Shown here in pieces: positions 17,615 to 28,243 of a stretch of DNA of 64,000 bases. The notes beneath the pieces were generated by a model, which worked only from the letters and a program-made list of their open reading frames with translations, was not told where the DNA came from and ran no database searches. The stretch spans positions 124,001 through 188,000 of the forward strand of contig NZ_JAAKZC010000001.1 in NCBI RefSeq assembly GCF_015230015.1, given 5' to 3'. The stretch comes from Campylobacter concisus. GTDB taxonomy: Bacteria > Campylobacterota > Campylobacteria > Campylobacterales > Campylobacteraceae. Every line of letters starts with the position of its first letter. Positions within the stretch are counted from its first letter, which is position 1. Position numbers and translations under genes: made by a program.

Positions 17615-18945
17615 TACTCAGCCTTCTCTTTTTTGCTTGCTTTTTTCTCGTCTTTTTCTTTATTGAAAAGCTCGCTAAATAGCTTCTCTTCGATCATCGA
17701 CATTTTTATAGCTGGAAGCATGCCTTGGTTGCGGTACATCTCAAGGTGCGCTTTTGGATCTTGGCCGCTTCTATACGCCTCAAAATAGATCGCTTGAACG
17801 ACCTCTTGATCGCTCACTTTCACGCCTCTTACGCGAGCTAGCTCATCGATGATGAAAGTTAGGCGAACGCTATTTTCAGCATCTTTTCTATACTCGTCAC
17901 GTTTTTTAGCTAGAGCATCTTTGTCTTCTCTAAATTTCTTCATATCGTCTGGAGTAAATGTGCTCCACGCGTTTCTAAACTGCATATCGATCTCTTGCTC
18001 GACGATATTTTTTGGCACATCAAATTTAAATTTCTCAACCGCAGCTTCAGCAAATTTTGGTTTTAGCTCTTCATTTATAAGCTTATAAATTTTCTCTTGA
18101 CGAATTTGCTCTTTTATGCGCTCTTCAAGTAGCTCTTCGGTTGGTTTTTCTTCGTTTGGAAGGATAGTTTTTAGCATCTCTTCGTCTAGTTTTTCAGGGA
18201 TCTTTCTCTCTTGAATTTCATGAAGTTTGATTTTAAAAGTAGCGTCTTTGCCAGCTAAATTTGCAGCGCCGTAGTTTTCTGGAAATTTAACCTCGATATC
18301 TTTTTCGCCGCCAGCTTTTATGCCTACCATGCCGTCTTCAAAGCCTGGGATGAATTGATTTGAGCCGATCTCAAGCACGTAGTTTTCAGCCTTGCCACCT
18401 TCAAATGCAACGCCATCAACAAAGCCCTCAAAGTCAAATTTAGCAAAATCGCCTACTTTTAGGCCTCTTTTGCCATCTACTTTTTCAAGCGGAGCTATCA
18501 TTTTTAGAAGTTCAGTTTTCTTCTCATCGATATCTTTTTTCAAAACGCGTGGGTTTGAAAACTCAGGTATCAAGCTCTCATAGCCACTCACATCGACGCT
18601 TGGCTTAAATGAAACTGTTAGCTCAACGTCGATCTTGTCATCTTTTTTGTCAAATTTTGAAACGATAGGCTCGCCGATAAGGTCGTCATTCTTCTTGCCT
18701 GCTTTTTTGATAGCCTCTTCGACTACATCTCTTAAGACATCTTGCTCAGCGTCGTTTGTTAGCTCTTTCTCGTAGCGTTTTAGCACAACAGCGACTGGCA
18801 CATGGCCTTGTCTAAAGCCGTCTACTTTCATAGTTTTTGCCGCTTTTTTTGCTAGTTTTTCTACGCTAGACTTTATAGCATCTGCACTTACAGTCGTGCT
18901 TGCTAGGGTATTTACGCTATCTAGAGCTTTGATTTTGATTTCCAT
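17614..18945 (-). CDS. tig: Trigger factor (ribosome-associated chaperone, FKBP-type PPIase)
   Basis: A 443-aa chaperone that binds the ribosome at L23 and shields nascent chains. The N-terminal ribosome-binding domain includes [18 protein letters not shown], which aligns with the GFRxGKVP signature. The central FKBP domain contains [45 protein letters not shown]. The C-terminal helical domain ends in a Lys/Glu-rich tail. It is the first gene of the minus-strand group tig-clpP-GGDEF-def-comM-nnrDE-purN-terC, and its start faces folE across 137 bp. Confidence 0.96.
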   Translation of the reverse strand: MEIKIKALDSVNTLASTTVSADAIKSSVEKLAKKAAKTMKVDGFRQGHVPVAVVLKRYEKELTNDAEQDVLRDVVEEAIKKAGKKNDDLIGEPIVSKFDKKDDKIDVELTVSFKPSVDVSGYESLIPEFSNPRVLKKDIDEKKTELLKMIAPLEKVDGKRGLKVGDFAKFDFEGFVDGVAFEGGKAENYVLEIGSNQFIPGFEDGMVGIKAGGEKDIEVKFPENYGAANLAGKDATFKIKLHEIQERKIPEKLDEEMLKTILPNEEKPTEELLEERIKEQIRQEKIYKLINEELKPKFAEAAVEKFKFDVPKNIVEQEIDMQFRNAWSTFTPDDMKKFREDKDALAKKRDEYRKDAENSVRLTFIIDELARVRGVKVSDQEVVQAIYFEAYRSGQDPKAHLEMYRNQGMLPAIKMSMIEEKLFSELFNKEKDEKKASKKEKAE

Positions 18946-19082
18946 CGAATTCCTTTATGAATACAAATTTTTAGCCCAAAATATAGCAGAATTTTCCTTA
19001 TTTCATTGTAAATTTGTAAATTTTTATAGATATAAAAGGCGTTTTAACGTAGAATTTGGCGATAAAATTATGGAGAAAATTT

Positions 19083-19655
19083 ATGCAAGAGAGTTTTGAA
19101 AATTCAGTTAAAAATATGCTAACTATCATCGGTGAAGATCCAAACAGAGAGGGACTTATTAAAACCCCAGAGCGCGTTTATAAAGCTTTTAAATTTCTAA
19201 CTAGCGGATACGAGCAGGACCCAAAAGAGGTGCTTGGTGACGCTCTTTTTACTAGCTCAAATAACGAAATGGTTTTAATGCGAAACATCGAGTTTTACAG
19301 CCTTTGCGAACACCATTTGCTTCCAATAATTGGCCGTGTGCATGTGGCATACATCCCAAATGGCAAGGTCGTTGGCCTTAGTAAAATTCCACGCATGGTA
19401 AATATCTACGCCAGACGCTTGCAAATTCAAGAGCAGATGACCGAGCAGATCGCAAAGGCGCTTGAGGACGTTATCGCTCCAAAAGGCGTTGGCGTAGTCG
19501 TTGAGGCCAGGCATATGTGCGTCGAGATGAGAGGCGTGGAGAAGATAAACTCAACTACTACGACCTCTGCACTTAGAGGCTGCTTTATCAAAAATGCAGA
19601 CACAAGGCGGGAGTTTTTCTCACTTATAAATTCGCCTAGGGAAACGCATTTTTGA
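19083..19655 (+). CDS. folE: GTP cyclohydrolase I
   Basis: First enzyme of tetrahydrofolate synthesis, converting GTP to dihydroneopterin triphosphate. The 190-aa protein has the signatures [30 protein letters not shown] and [13 protein letters not shown], including the Cys and His zinc ligands. The frame extends upstream to 19056, but the ATG at 19083 gives the normal N-terminus ([13 protein letters not shown]) and has a GGAG sequence about 10 bases before it. It overlaps the fliI start by four bases. Confidence 0.95.
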   Translation: MQESFENSVKNMLTIIGEDPNREGLIKTPERVYKAFKFLTSGYEQDPKEVLGDALFTSSNNEMVLMRNIEFYSLCEHHLLPIIGRVHVAYIPNGKVVGLSKIPRMVNIYARRLQIQEQMTEQIAKALEDVIAPKGVGVVVEARHMCVEMRGVEKINSTTTTSALRGCFIKNADTRREFFSLINSPRETHF

Positions 19656-20959
19656 GTTTAGAGCGTATAAATTCAAGGCTTAAAGAGGGCGTGAAGCTTT
19701 CAAATACCTTTGGCGTCATCACAAAGATCACAGCTACCACGATAGAGATCACCGGACTTCGCCCAAGTATCGGTGACATCGTGCGCATAGTCGCAAAAGA
19801 CAAGAGCAAAAACGGCCTTGGTATGGTGACGCAGATAAAGACAGATGGCGCTTATATCAGCCCATTTGGCTTTGTCGAGGGCTTTAGGATAGGCGACTTT
19901 GTCTATGAGAGCGATCAAGGCATGAGCATACCTGTAGGGCCAAATTTGCTTGGCCGTGTGGTCGATCCATTTATGAAGCCCATTGACGGCAAAGGGGCGA
20001 TTGATACAACTGAATATATGCCGATCATGAGAGCGCCGATAGATGCGATGAAAAGAGGGCTTATAAACGAGCCTTTTAGTGTTGGGATAAAGACGATAGA
20101 CGGGCTGCTTACTTGTGGTAAAGGGCAAAAGCTGGGGATTTTTGCAGGTTCAGGCGTAGGCAAATCAACCCTTATGGGGATGATCGTAAAAAACACTCTT
20201 GCGCCCATAAAAGTAGTCGCGCTAATAGGCGAGCGTGGCCGTGAGGTGCCTGAATTTATCGAAAAAAACCTAGGCGGCGACCTGGAGGGCACCGTCATCA
20301 TTGTAGCGACCAGTGATGATAGCTCGCTCATGCGAAAGTACGGTGCATTTTGTGCGATGAGCGTGGCTGAGTACTTCAAACAGCAGGGCAACGACGTGCT
20401 TTTCATCATGGATAGCGTCACTCGTTTTGCGATGGCGCAGCGTGAGATCGGCCTTGCACTTGGCGAGCCACCGACCTCAAAGGGCTATCCGCCAAGCTCG
20501 CTCACACTCTTGCCACAGCTAATGGAGCGTGCCGGCAAAGAGGAGGGCAAGGGCAGTATCACGGCATTTTTCACCGTGCTAGTCGAGGGCGATGATATGA
20601 GCGACCCCATAGCTGACCAAAGCCGCTCTATCCTAGACGGCCACATCGTGCTAAGCCGCGAACTAACGGACTTTGGCATCTACCCACCTATCAATATCCA
20701 AAACTCGGCCTCACGTGTCATGGGCGACGTCATCGGCAAAGAACACAAGCTAAATGCGATGAAATTTAAGCGTCTTTACTCGCTTTTAAAAGAAAATGAG
20801 GTCCTACTTCGCATCGGCGCATATCAAAAGGGCAGTGACAAGGAGCTCGACCTTGCGATCTCGAAGAAAGAATTTATGGAGAATTTCTTAAAACAAAGCT
20901 CAGAAGAGGCCTTTGCGCTTGAAGAGGTCGAAGAGCTGCTTGATAAGATCAATCAGTAA
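19652..20959 (+). CDS. fliI: Flagellum-specific ATPase FliI
   Basis: ATPase of the flagellar type III export apparatus, 435 aa, homologous to F1-beta. It contains the P-loop [18 protein letters not shown], the loop [14 protein letters not shown], and a Walker B-type [27 protein letters not shown]. The start is TTG, overlapping the folE stop (TTGA). Placing folE and fliI in one message is the same arrangement as in C. jejuni. The hook genes at 38.7-42.5 kb belong to the same organelle but are under a separate promoter. Confidence 0.95.
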   Translation: MSLERINSRLKEGVKLSNTFGVITKITATTIEITGLRPSIGDIVRIVAKDKSKNGLGMVTQIKTDGAYISPFGFVEGFRIGDFVYESDQGMSIPVGPNLLGRVVDPFMKPIDGKGAIDTTEYMPIMRAPIDAMKRGLINEPFSVGIKTIDGLLTCGKGQKLGIFAGSGVGKSTLMGMIVKNTLAPIKVVALIGERGREVPEFIEKNLGGDLEGTVIIVATSDDSSLMRKYGAFCAMSVAEYFKQQGNDVLFIMDSVTRFAMAQREIGLALGEPPTSKGYPPSSLTLLPQLMERAGKEEGKGSITAFFTVLVEGDDMSDPIADQSRSILDGHIVLSRELTDFGIYPPINIQNSASRVMGDVIGKEHKLNAMKFKRLYSLLKENEVLLRIGAYQKGSDKELDLAISKKEFMENFLKQSSEEAFALEEVEELLDKINQ

Positions 20960-21934
20960 ATTTTTGTATAAATTTGACTACTAAAATTTCATAGCCTTTT
21001 AAATTTTTTATTATTAAAAAGATCGATAAATTTGCTTTTTGGTGCGAAAGGCGCTGTTGTGAAAAGCATGGTAGTATAGGGTTTTGCTATGTTAAATTTC
21101 ATGGAGTGGTCGGCTTTTGTGTTAGGCAAAAAACGATAAAGTGTTATAAAAAAGCAGTCACGCTAGCGCTTTAAATGGCAGATAAAATTTAGAGTTTTTG
21201 GCTTTTTTGTTAAAAATGCTTGTTCGTAAAATGCGGTAGTAAATTTTGAAGCGGTGAGCTAAATTTGCAATGGCATTTATCTTACTTGTAGCTTTTGCAA
21301 ATTTGCATAGACAAAACAAAATTTAATGCAAAAGCATAGGCAACTAGAGATACGCACTTTGTGCGCTTGATGTTTAAGGCAGATTGGATAAATTTCAAAA
21401 TTTTGCGGTTTTTGAGATAAAAGCTACCATTTTGCAAAGGCTGTGGTCGTGAATTTGGGGCAAGTGATCGAGTTAAATTTATACTATGTGGTTTTGGGTG
21501 GTATCCAGCCTATCTTAGTTTTTGCGAAAATTTAATTGTAAAAACAAAAAAATCACGTTTAGTTTGGCAAATACTGATATTTTAGACTTTGCCTCGTGAT
21601 GCAAAGCGTATATTTAAAAAGCGTAAGAGAATTACGCCAAAGATCGAATTTGTTTCGCACTTTCTATAAAATTTTTGGTGGCAGGCTTCTTGTAAATTTA
21701 ATAGACAAAAGCAAATTTGATATCCGCACTTTGGTGTTTGCAAAAGCTTTCAACATATTTTAGGAAAAGCCCAAGAATAAGCCTATCTTTTTTATCGCCA
21801 AAGCTTAAATTTAGCTCGCGTTTTGCGTGATTTTAGCGGCAAAACTCGTCTAAATTTTATTGAGTAAAGCAAATTTCTCATCATTCCAGCGGTTTTGTGT
21901 AACGCAAAGTCAAATTTATAAAATAAGATAAGGT
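20960..21934. other. Gene-free region between fliI and the AAA ATPase gene
   Basis: About 975 bp with no credible gene on either strand. It is AT-rich and carries many AAATTT hexamers, also seen in the gene-free stretches at 33.4-35.5 and 44.4-45.3 kb. Near its right end, 21785-21820 closely matches the 3' end of the neighbouring ATPase gene (see findings). On the minus strand this piece continues as a short open stretch (about 21700-21830) that encodes RELNLSFGDKK and further residues, but has no start and is probably a remnant. Confidence 0.6.
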
Positions 21935-23668
21935 CTAAGAGCCAAACCCCATCTTTTTATCTTCGCCAAAGCTTGAGTTTAGCTCACGCTCTATCGTGGT
22001 TTTGAAGTCCTCAAAGGTAAAAATCCCATCATCTTTTATCGCAACTTTTAAGGCGGTATTTTTTAGCGCAAGGACGATCTGTGCGCCACTTAGGTTAAAC
22101 TCAGCCAGCCTTTCTACGCTAAAGCCATCTTCAAAGCTCGCATTTTCAGGCAAAATTTTACGCCAAATGGCGAGCCTGCCGTTATAATCAGGCTTTTTAA
22201 ACTCGATTTTGTAGTCAAACCTTCTAGAAAACGCCACGTCAAGGCTTTGTAAGAAATTTGTTGTAGCGATCAGCACGCCTTCAAAGCGCTCTATCTGCTC
22301 TAAGAAGATATTTTGCATTTGATTATGCATCTTTTCAGCCCCACTCGAGCTCTCCACTCTCGTGCTTAAAAACTGATCGGCTTCGTTTAGTAAAAGCACC
22401 GGCTCGCTGCCACTTTTTTTGCAAATTTCTTTGTAAGTGTCAAAAATTTTCCTTACATTTTGCTCGCTCTCGCCGACATATTTGCTTAAAATTTTTGAGC
22501 AGTCAAAGCTTAAAATTTGCTTCTTTAGGCTCTTTGCAAGCCCAACGGCACTCATGGTCTTACCAGTACCAGGCTCGCCGTAAAAGATGATCTTAGCGTC
22601 TATATTTTTCCTAGTTTTTATGCCCCAGCTGCTAAGTCTAGCTAGCACTTTTTTATCGACTTGCTTTAGTATCGTGCTTAAAAGCTGCTTTGTCTTTTCG
22701 TTTAGCACGACATCTTCTAGGCTCGTTACTGGCTCTATTAGCTCAAAAATTTCTTGCTCTTTTACCAGGCTTTCGATCTTGATTTTCTTGCTGTTTTTGT
22801 CATTTTTTGGGTGCATTATGCTTTGCAAAATTTCTTCGTTTATAAAAAAGCTCTTGCTTACGTTGCCATAAGCGTTTAAAACCTCGTCATAGTCGATAAG
22901 TGCGCCCTCTATGAGCCTTGAGCCGTCCTCTAAAAGAGTGCGATTTTTGATGCGCTCAAGCTCATCTTTGCTTATTAGCCCAACAAGCGTGTTTAGGTCG
23001 CGACCATTTTCAAAGTCGCCCGCATACTCCTCTTTTAAAAGGGCTAAAAATATGATCTGTTCTTTTTCATCAAGCGAATTTTCTTTAAAAATTTGCTCTA
23101 TCTTTAGGCTGATCTTGCTTAGTTTTACGCGCTCATTTATGCGCTTTGTAAGCTCAGAAATTTGCTCATTTATGCGCTTTTTAGCGTCATTTGAGCCATC
23201 GCCAAAAATAGCGGCCTTTGAGTAGAGCTCTATTTTTAAAAACTGATCTTTTAAATACTCCAAATGATCTTCATAAGCTGTTTGCTCTGGCAGGCTTATA
23301 TCAGCGTTGCCATCTTCTAGGATTTTTAAAAATGTAGCTGAGAGTGAAATTTCAGAGTGAAGTAGCGAAAGTAGCCCTTGGCTAGAGCTTTTTTGCGGGC
23401 TCTCTGGCATTTTAAAAAGGCCGTAGTTTTGCACTATCCAGCCACTATCAAGCAAATTTTTTATAAATTTAAGGTATAAAAGCTGCTTGTCATTTTGCGT
23501 GCCAAAAACAGCCCCAAGCAGCTCATAAACGCTCATGCTAGCTGTTCCTTGCACGTAGGCTTTGCTTAGATATTTTAAAATTTCTCCCTCTTCATCTCCG
23601 CACTTTATCAGCTCGTAAATTTTGCTTTTTTTGAGGTCTTGGTTTAGAAAATCAAGCAGATATTTCAC
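21935..23668 (-). CDS. AAA-family ATPase with helical N-terminal region
   Basis: A 577-aa protein. The first 300 residues are mostly helical, with predicted wing-like segments (MSVYELLGAVFGTQNDKQLLYLKFIKNLL) and no known domain that I recognise. The AAA module starts near residue 310; Walker A is YGEPGTGKTMSA (about 364-371), and Walker B reads VLLLNEADQFL with Asn at residue 428 where Asp is usual. The arginine finger region is SLDVAFSRRFDYKIEFKKP. The NEAD variant occurs in some known AAA ATPases. The GTG start overlaps the acyl-CoA ligase stop by one base (TAGTG), linking it to the fatty acid genes. Confidence 0.8.
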   Translation of the reverse strand: MKYLLDFLNQDLKKSKIYELIKCGDEEGEILKYLSKAYVQGTASMSVYELLGAVFGTQNDKQLLYLKFIKNLLDSGWIVQNYGLFKMPESPQKSSSQGLLSLLHSEISLSATFLKILEDGNADISLPEQTAYEDHLEYLKDQFLKIELYSKAAIFGDGSNDAKKRINEQISELTKRINERVKLSKISLKIEQIFKENSLDEKEQIIFLALLKEEYAGDFENGRDLNTLVGLISKDELERIKNRTLLEDGSRLIEGALIDYDEVLNAYGNVSKSFFINEEILQSIMHPKNDKNSKKIKIESLVKEQEIFELIEPVTSLEDVVLNEKTKQLLSTILKQVDKKVLARLSSWGIKTRKNIDAKIIFYGEPGTGKTMSAVGLAKSLKKQILSFDCSKILSKYVGESEQNVRKIFDTYKEICKKSGSEPVLLLNEADQFLSTRVESSSGAEKMHNQMQNIFLEQIERFEGVLIATTNFLQSLDVAFSRRFDYKIEFKKPDYNGRLAIWRKILPENASFEDGFSVERLAEFNLSGAQIVLALKNTALKVAIKDDGIFTFEDFKTTIERELNSSFGEDKKMGFGS

Positions 23669-25335
23669 TAAATTTTATCCTTTATCTGCTCTTTTAGTAC
23701 GCGTTTTAGCACCTTGCCAGTTGCGTTTCTAGGCAGCTCCTCGGCAAAATAAATACTTTTTGGAATTTTGAAATTTGCTAAGTTTTTCTTTAGATGCTCT
23801 CTAACCGTCTTTTCATCAAGATCCATGCCATCTTTTACCTGTATGAAAGCTACGACCTCTTCGTCTGCATGCACATCTTTTACGCCGATGACTGCTGCAG
23901 CCTCGACGGCTTCAAGTTTATAGATGACCTCTTCGATCTCGCGCGGATAGATGTTTATGCCCTTTGATATGATGAGGTCCTTTTTGCGATCAACGATGTA
24001 GATAAAGCCCTCTTCATCGATCTTACCAAGGTCTCCAGTCTTTAGCCAGCCATTTATGATGGTCTCATCTGTCACGCCTGGCATGCCGTAGTAGCCTTGC
24101 ATGACGCAGTCACCTTTTACGATGATCTCGCCTATCTGCCCGACTGGTAGCTCCATCATCTCATCATCTACGATCTTGACCTCATAGCCATTTAGCGCAG
24201 GCCCCACGCTTAGAAGCTTTTGCTTGTCAAATAAATTTGCCGCTACGACTGGCGAGCATTCGCTAAGGCCGTATCCTTCAACTAGCGTTGCACGCGGGAA
24301 TTTCACTCTAAAATCATCGATCGTTTGCTTAGCAAGCGGAGCAGCACCACTTACAAATAGCCTTATACGGTTAAACCATCTAAAATACCAAGGAATTTTT
24401 GCCTTGCCGATGGCTGTATAGATGGCTGGGATACCTAAAAATACAGTGACTCTTTTAAGCAGCGTCTGTTTTAGCACATTTGAAAATGGAAAGACCGATC
24501 TTACAAGCACCATCGAAGCGGCTGCATATATCGGTAAAAGCACCATAGCTGTGAGCGTAAAGCTATGAAACATCGGCAAAAATACGATAAATCTATCGCT
24601 TTTTTTAACCTTAAAACGCTCATGAGCACCGATGACGTTTGAGAAGATATTTTTATAGCTTATCATAGCACCCTTTGGCTTGCCTGTGGTGCCTGAGGTG
24701 TAGATGATGTGCATGAGATCGTCTATTTTAGGGTATTTCGTGATGCTTAGAGTGTATTTGTGATTTAGTGCTTCGCTGAAATTTACATTTTTTACAACGC
24801 CGTTATTTTCATAGCCCTTGCTCATATCCTCTTTTGAAATTTGTGGCGTAGAAGAGAGATAGGCACTCTCGCCATACTCCTCATCAACGCTTACATAGTC
24901 GTCTTTTGAGGCGCTTTGAAGTTTTTTTGGCGTTTGACCGATCCAGATGATCTTTCTTAAAATTTCAAGCTCACTAAGTGCGATTAGCTCCTTTGCAAGA
25001 GAGCTAGAGGCAAAGAGCACCCTTGCGCCGCAGTCATTTAAGATATACTCAAACTCATTTGTTTTTAAAAAGGTATTCATCGGCACCGCAACCGCACCGA
25101 TAGCCGTGATAGCAAGGTATGAGATGATAAATTCTTTTGAATTTGTCACCGCCATAGCCACTTTGTCGCCAAAATTTACACCACAAAGCTGCAAATAAGC
25201 CGCCACTTTATCGACATTTTGCTTTAGTTCGTGGTATTTTAGCTTCTCTTTTTCATCAAAGATCGCTATCTGGTTTGGACTCTGCTTTGCTACTTTGGTC
25301 AAAATTTCATAAAAATTATTATAAGAGTATTGCAT
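23668..25335 (-). CDS. fadD: Long-chain fatty acid-CoA ligase (AMP-forming)
   Basis: A 555-aa enzyme of the adenylate-forming superfamily. The AMP-binding motif is IIYTSGTTGKPKGAMISYKN, the A5-type motif is EGYGLSECSPVV, the hinge region is WLKTGDLGKIDEEGFIYIVDRKKDLIISKG, and the catalytic Lys lies in PRNATGKVLKRVL. It activates fatty acids to acyl-CoA. It lies directly downstream of a FadL-type outer membrane porin, which suggests uptake and activation of exogenous fatty acids; no beta-oxidation genes are present in the window. The symbol fadD is by function and not proof of orthology. Confidence 0.85.
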   Translation of the reverse strand: MQYSYNNFYEILTKVAKQSPNQIAIFDEKEKLKYHELKQNVDKVAAYLQLCGVNFGDKVAMAVTNSKEFIISYLAITAIGAVAVPMNTFLKTNEFEYILNDCGARVLFASSSLAKELIALSELEILRKIIWIGQTPKKLQSASKDDYVSVDEEYGESAYLSSTPQISKEDMSKGYENNGVVKNVNFSEALNHKYTLSITKYPKIDDLMHIIYTSGTTGKPKGAMISYKNIFSNVIGAHERFKVKKSDRFIVFLPMFHSFTLTAMVLLPIYAAASMVLVRSVFPFSNVLKQTLLKRVTVFLGIPAIYTAIGKAKIPWYFRWFNRIRLFVSGAAPLAKQTIDDFRVKFPRATLVEGYGLSECSPVVAANLFDKQKLLSVGPALNGYEVKIVDDEMMELPVGQIGEIIVKGDCVMQGYYGMPGVTDETIINGWLKTGDLGKIDEEGFIYIVDRKKDLIISKGINIYPREIEEVIYKLEAVEAAAVIGVKDVHADEEVVAFIQVKDGMDLDEKTVREHLKKNLANFKIPKSIYFAEELPRNATGKVLKRVLKEQIKDKI

Positions 25336-25343
25336 TTTTAGCC

Positions 25344-26576
25344 CTAGAAAGAGTATTTAAATGTCGTTGCAACTATCTGAATGCCACTTGTGTCAAATTC
25401 TCCAGACATTGAGCCGACGCCAGTTTTTATACCTGTTGCACGCTTTTTGTCTCGGTGCTGATAGAGATAGCCTAGCCCTAGCTCTAAATTTGGCGTAAAT
25501 TTATAGTTTGCCCCAAATGAATATGCCTGAGATGTGGTGTTTGGAAGCTCTAAGCCAGTGTGCTCGCTGCTAGTGATATCTTCATCGTATGAAAAGCCAG
25601 CCATTAGCCTAAGCTTCTCATTTACGTCGTAAGCAAGACCTAACCTATATGTGTTTGTATCCTTTGCATTTTTAATGACTGGATCGTCCATAAACATTTT
25701 AAAAGCAGGGTGGTGTGAATGAATAGCCGTCTTGTCGTCATATTCAAAGTCATAGTCTTTAAATTTAGACCAGTAAGTGCGCTCGAAAGCTAGCAAGAGG
25801 GTAAAGTCGCTAAATTTATACCCAGCTGCAAGCACTAGCTGTGCAGGTAGAGGGATCTCAACTCTTGTTTTGCCATGATAGCTTATAGGTGCAAACTGGC
25901 CGTTAAAATCAGCATCAGCGCTACCTTTAAGCTCTAAATTTACCTTCGAGCGGTAAGTCACGGCAAAGCTAAGCTCCTGGGTAGGTCTATATGTAAGAGC
26001 GACGTTGTAGCCGTAGTTTATGCCATCGCCTTGTATCTCTCTGTAGCCAAAACGTCCAAAGTCGCTTGCTATCTTGCCCTTGCTATAAACGCCTCTAGCG
26101 CCCAAAGCAATGGCAAGTTTGTCATTTATGCGGTAAGCTACGGTTGGATTTAGCTCGACAACTTGTAGTTTAAACCTCTTGCCAGTAAAAGCTGTCTCTG
26201 GATCCTCCCACGAGATGCCAACAGCAGCAGGCACGGCAAGGGCTAGTCCAAATCTCCAGTTTTCATAAATTTCTGGCGTTACAAAGCTAAATGTGCCGGC
26301 TAGTGAGTCAAATTTCTTTGAGCTGTAGCTCTTGCCATCATCGCTTTTAAAGTCGATGGAATTTATATGAAACCAACCAAGCGTGCTTTCAAAATGGTGA
26401 AGCCCGTCTAAAAACATCATATTTGCAGGGTTAAAATAAGCCGCATCAGCCCCAAAACTAAAGGCTACGTTACTAGCAGCAAGCCCTAAAGAATCAGCAC
26501 TTTGCTCAGGGACCTTATAACCCCCAGCATTTAATAAAGAACACGTCGCAACAATGCTTAAAAGCACTCTTTTCAT
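25344..26576 (-). CDS. fadL: FadL/OmpP1-family outer membrane fatty acid transporter
   Basis: A 410-aa beta-barrel protein. It has a signal peptide ([54 protein letters not shown]), and the NPAN motif there is the FadL hatch signature. Alternating strands continue to a C-terminal aromatic residue (ATTFKYSF), the usual outer membrane insertion signal. FadL proteins carry long-chain fatty acids or other hydrophobic molecules across the outer membrane. It is followed after eight bases by the acyl-CoA ligase gene, and its ATG overlaps the nfo stop by four bases. Confidence 0.88.
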   Translation of the reverse strand: MKRVLLSIVATCSLLNAGGYKVPEQSADSLGLAASNVAFSFGADAAYFNPANMMFLDGLHHFESTLGWFHINSIDFKSDDGKSYSSKKFDSLAGTFSFVTPEIYENWRFGLALAVPAAVGISWEDPETAFTGKRFKLQVVELNPTVAYRINDKLAIALGARGVYSKGKIASDFGRFGYREIQGDGINYGYNVALTYRPTQELSFAVTYRSKVNLELKGSADADFNGQFAPISYHGKTRVEIPLPAQLVLAAGYKFSDFTLLLAFERTYWSKFKDYDFEYDDKTAIHSHHPAFKMFMDDPVIKNAKDTNTYRLGLAYDVNEKLRLMAGFSYDEDITSSEHTGLELPNTTSQAYSFGANYKFTPNLELGLGYLYQHRDKKRATGIKTGVGSMSGEFDTSGIQIVATTFKYSF

Positions 26577-27424
26577 AGCTTTTCCTTTTCTAGGTTTCTT
26601 AAAATTTTGATCTCATCTTCCCAAATACTCTCATCAATCGTCTCTAAAATCAAGGGAATTTCGCCTATTTTATCATCATTTATTATATTTTCAAAAGCGC
26701 TAAGCCCAAGCTCGCCCTTGCCAAGGCTCTCATGCCTATCTTTTTTTGAGCCAAGCCCAAATTTAGCGTCATTTAGGTGCATGCCAGATAGAAATTTATA
26801 GCCTATCGTCGCATCAAATTCGTCCATCGTCTTAGCGTAAGCCTCTTTGCTTCTTAGATCGTACCCAGCGGCAAATGCGTGGCAAGTATCGATGCAAACG
26901 CCAACCCTGCTTTCATCGTCTGCTCGCTCGATCAAATACGCCAGCTGCGCAAAGTCAAAGCCTAAATTTGAGCCTTGTGCGGCTGTGTTTTCGATGACAA
27001 GCTTTACGCCGCTTGTTCGTTTTAGCGCTTCGTTTATGCATCTAGCGATGTTATCTAGGCACTCTTTCACGCTTATTTGCTTTAGGTGCGAGCCTGGGTG
27101 AAAATTTAAAAGCTTTAGTCCAAGCTTGCTAGCTCGTTCTATCTCGTCTATAAAGGCTTCAAGGGATTTAGCTCTTGCCTCTTTTTCAGGATGACCTAAA
27201 TTTATGAGGTAGCTTGCGTGTGGCAAGACGTGATCGGCGCTTATGCCAGAGGCTTTTAAATTTGCTTTAAACTGCTCTATCTCGCCCTTGCTTAGCTCTT
27301 TTGCGCTCCACTGACGCTGATTTTTTGTAAAAAGCGCAAAGGCATTTGCTCCTATTTTTGCAGCATTTATCGGTGCGTTAAAGACGCCTCCAGCCGCACT
27401 TACGTGAGCTCCAATGTATCTCAT
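26573..27424 (-). CDS. nfo: Deoxyribonuclease IV (endonuclease IV)
   Basis: AP endonuclease with a TIM-barrel fold and three zinc ions, 283 aa. Signatures present are [16 protein letters not shown] at the N-terminus, [30 protein letters not shown], and [24 protein letters not shown], which together carry the metal-binding His, Glu and Asp residues. It cuts 5' to abasic sites during base-excision repair. It sits between a lipoprotein gene and fadL, with 4-bp overlaps at both ends. Confidence 0.95.
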   Translation of the reverse strand: MRYIGAHVSAAGGVFNAPINAAKIGANAFALFTKNQRQWSAKELSKGEIEQFKANLKASGISADHVLPHASYLINLGHPEKEARAKSLEAFIDEIERASKLGLKLLNFHPGSHLKQISVKECLDNIARCINEALKRTSGVKLVIENTAAQGSNLGFDFAQLAYLIERADDESRVGVCIDTCHAFAAGYDLRSKEAYAKTMDEFDATIGYKFLSGMHLNDAKFGLGSKKDRHESLGKGELGLSAFENIINDDKIGEIPLILETIDESIWEDEIKILRNLEKEKL

Positions 27425-27891
27425 TTTAACTCTTTTATTATCACTTTTATTTTATTTTTGCTGTCGATAAATTTGACGTAGTTGTCGCAAACTTCGTATT
27501 TTATAAAATAAGAACTTAGATCTTGTCTAAAGCCGCACTTTGTGGTGCTTAGACCTTTGCCGTCATAAATTTTTTGCCTTTGCAAAATCTCTTCAAAAAG
27601 GCTCTCATAATGCGGCGCTAGAAAAAATTTCTCGTTAAATTCGGTCTTTTTAAAACAAGCGCTATTTACGCAAATTTTGTCCTTTATATTGATATTTGCG
27701 GTATTTACGCCAGAGCTATAAATTTGTAAATTTAGATCATTTTTATAAATGTGAAAAAATCCAACATCATTTATCTTTATCATCGGAGAAAATAAAGTGA
27801 CCTGAAAGGCTTGTGAGCTTTGCGGCGTTTTAGTCGCAACACAGCCTGAAAAAATGAGAGCAGATAATAAAACAAGTGAAAATTTCTTCAA
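27421..27891 (-). CDS. Predicted lipoprotein of unknown function
   Basis: A 156-aa protein with a lipoprotein signal peptide ([19 protein letters not shown]; lipobox FSGC). The mature part is short, probably beta-rich, and contains several Cys ([20 protein letters not shown] and YEVCDNY) that could form disulfides in the periplasm. I do not recognise a family. The start is TTG with AAGGA upstream. It is the first gene of the group lipoprotein-nfo-fadL-fadD-AAA ATPase, all tightly spaced, so it may have a role in envelope lipid handling, but this is only context. Confidence 0.7.
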   Translation of the reverse strand: MKKFSLVLLSALIFSGCVATKTPQSSQAFQVTLFSPMIKINDVGFFHIYKNDLNLQIYSSGVNTANINIKDKICVNSACFKKTEFNEKFFLAPHYESLFEEILQRQKIYDGKGLSTTKCGFRQDLSSYFIKYEVCDNYVKFIDSKNKIKVIIKELK

Positions 27892-27929
27892 CGATTTGTC
27901 CTTTTATGTAAATTTAAGTTAAAAAGTAA

Positions 27930-27935
27930 TATAAT
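27930..27935 (+). promoter_or_regulatory. -10 element of the tRNA-Glu promoter
   Basis: TATAAT lies 22 bp before the mature tRNA-Glu, within AAGTAATATAATCCC. No good -35 hexamer is seen, which is usual for Campylobacter housekeeping promoters. Confidence 0.6.
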
Positions 27936-27956
27936 CCCAACTTCATAACCGACCGT

Positions 27957-28031
27957 GGCCCATTCGTCTAGCGGTTAGGACATCGCCCTTTCACGGCGGT
28001 AACACGAGTTCGAGTCTCGTATGGGTCACCA
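27957..28031 (+). tRNA. tRNA-Glu (TTC)
   Basis: A 75-nt cloverleaf. The acceptor stem GGCCCAT pairs with ATGGGTC (one G-T pair), followed by the discriminator A and an encoded CCA. The anticodon loop CTTTCAC gives TTC, which reads Glu codons. The T-loop is GTTCGAGTC. It stands alone, between the lipoprotein group and the EAL gene. Confidence 0.96.
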
Positions 28032-28197
28032 CTTCTAAAAGACAAAATCTTATCCACATAAGCTTTAAAATCTAGTTAATCCAAATCACCCGCTTTTTAA
28101 AAACAAATTCTATAATTTTTGTTTTTAAAAAAATAATCAAATTTAACATCTAGTAAAATTTAAAAGAAGAAGCTTTTTTAAGCATAATAAGTAGAAA

Positions 28198-28238
28198 GCA
28201 GTTAAATTTAGCCTTTCAAAAGGCTCTAAATTAACTGC
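28198..28238 (-). terminator. Stem-loop downstream of the EAL gene
   Basis: A long inverted repeat. The left arm is GCAGTTAAATTTAGCCTTT and the right arm AAAGGCTCTAAATTAACTGC, paired with one bulged base around a two- to four-base loop. It begins just after the stop of the EAL-domain gene and is most likely its terminator. The T-tract on the minus strand (CTTTCTACTT) is weak. Confidence 0.6.
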
Positions 28239-28243
28239 AAATT

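Noticed and set aside
19700-20421. Long minus-strand frames opposite fliI
   Set aside because: They are shadows of the fully recognised fliI gene and have no coding character of their own. Similar antisense frames lie opposite nearly every gene here.
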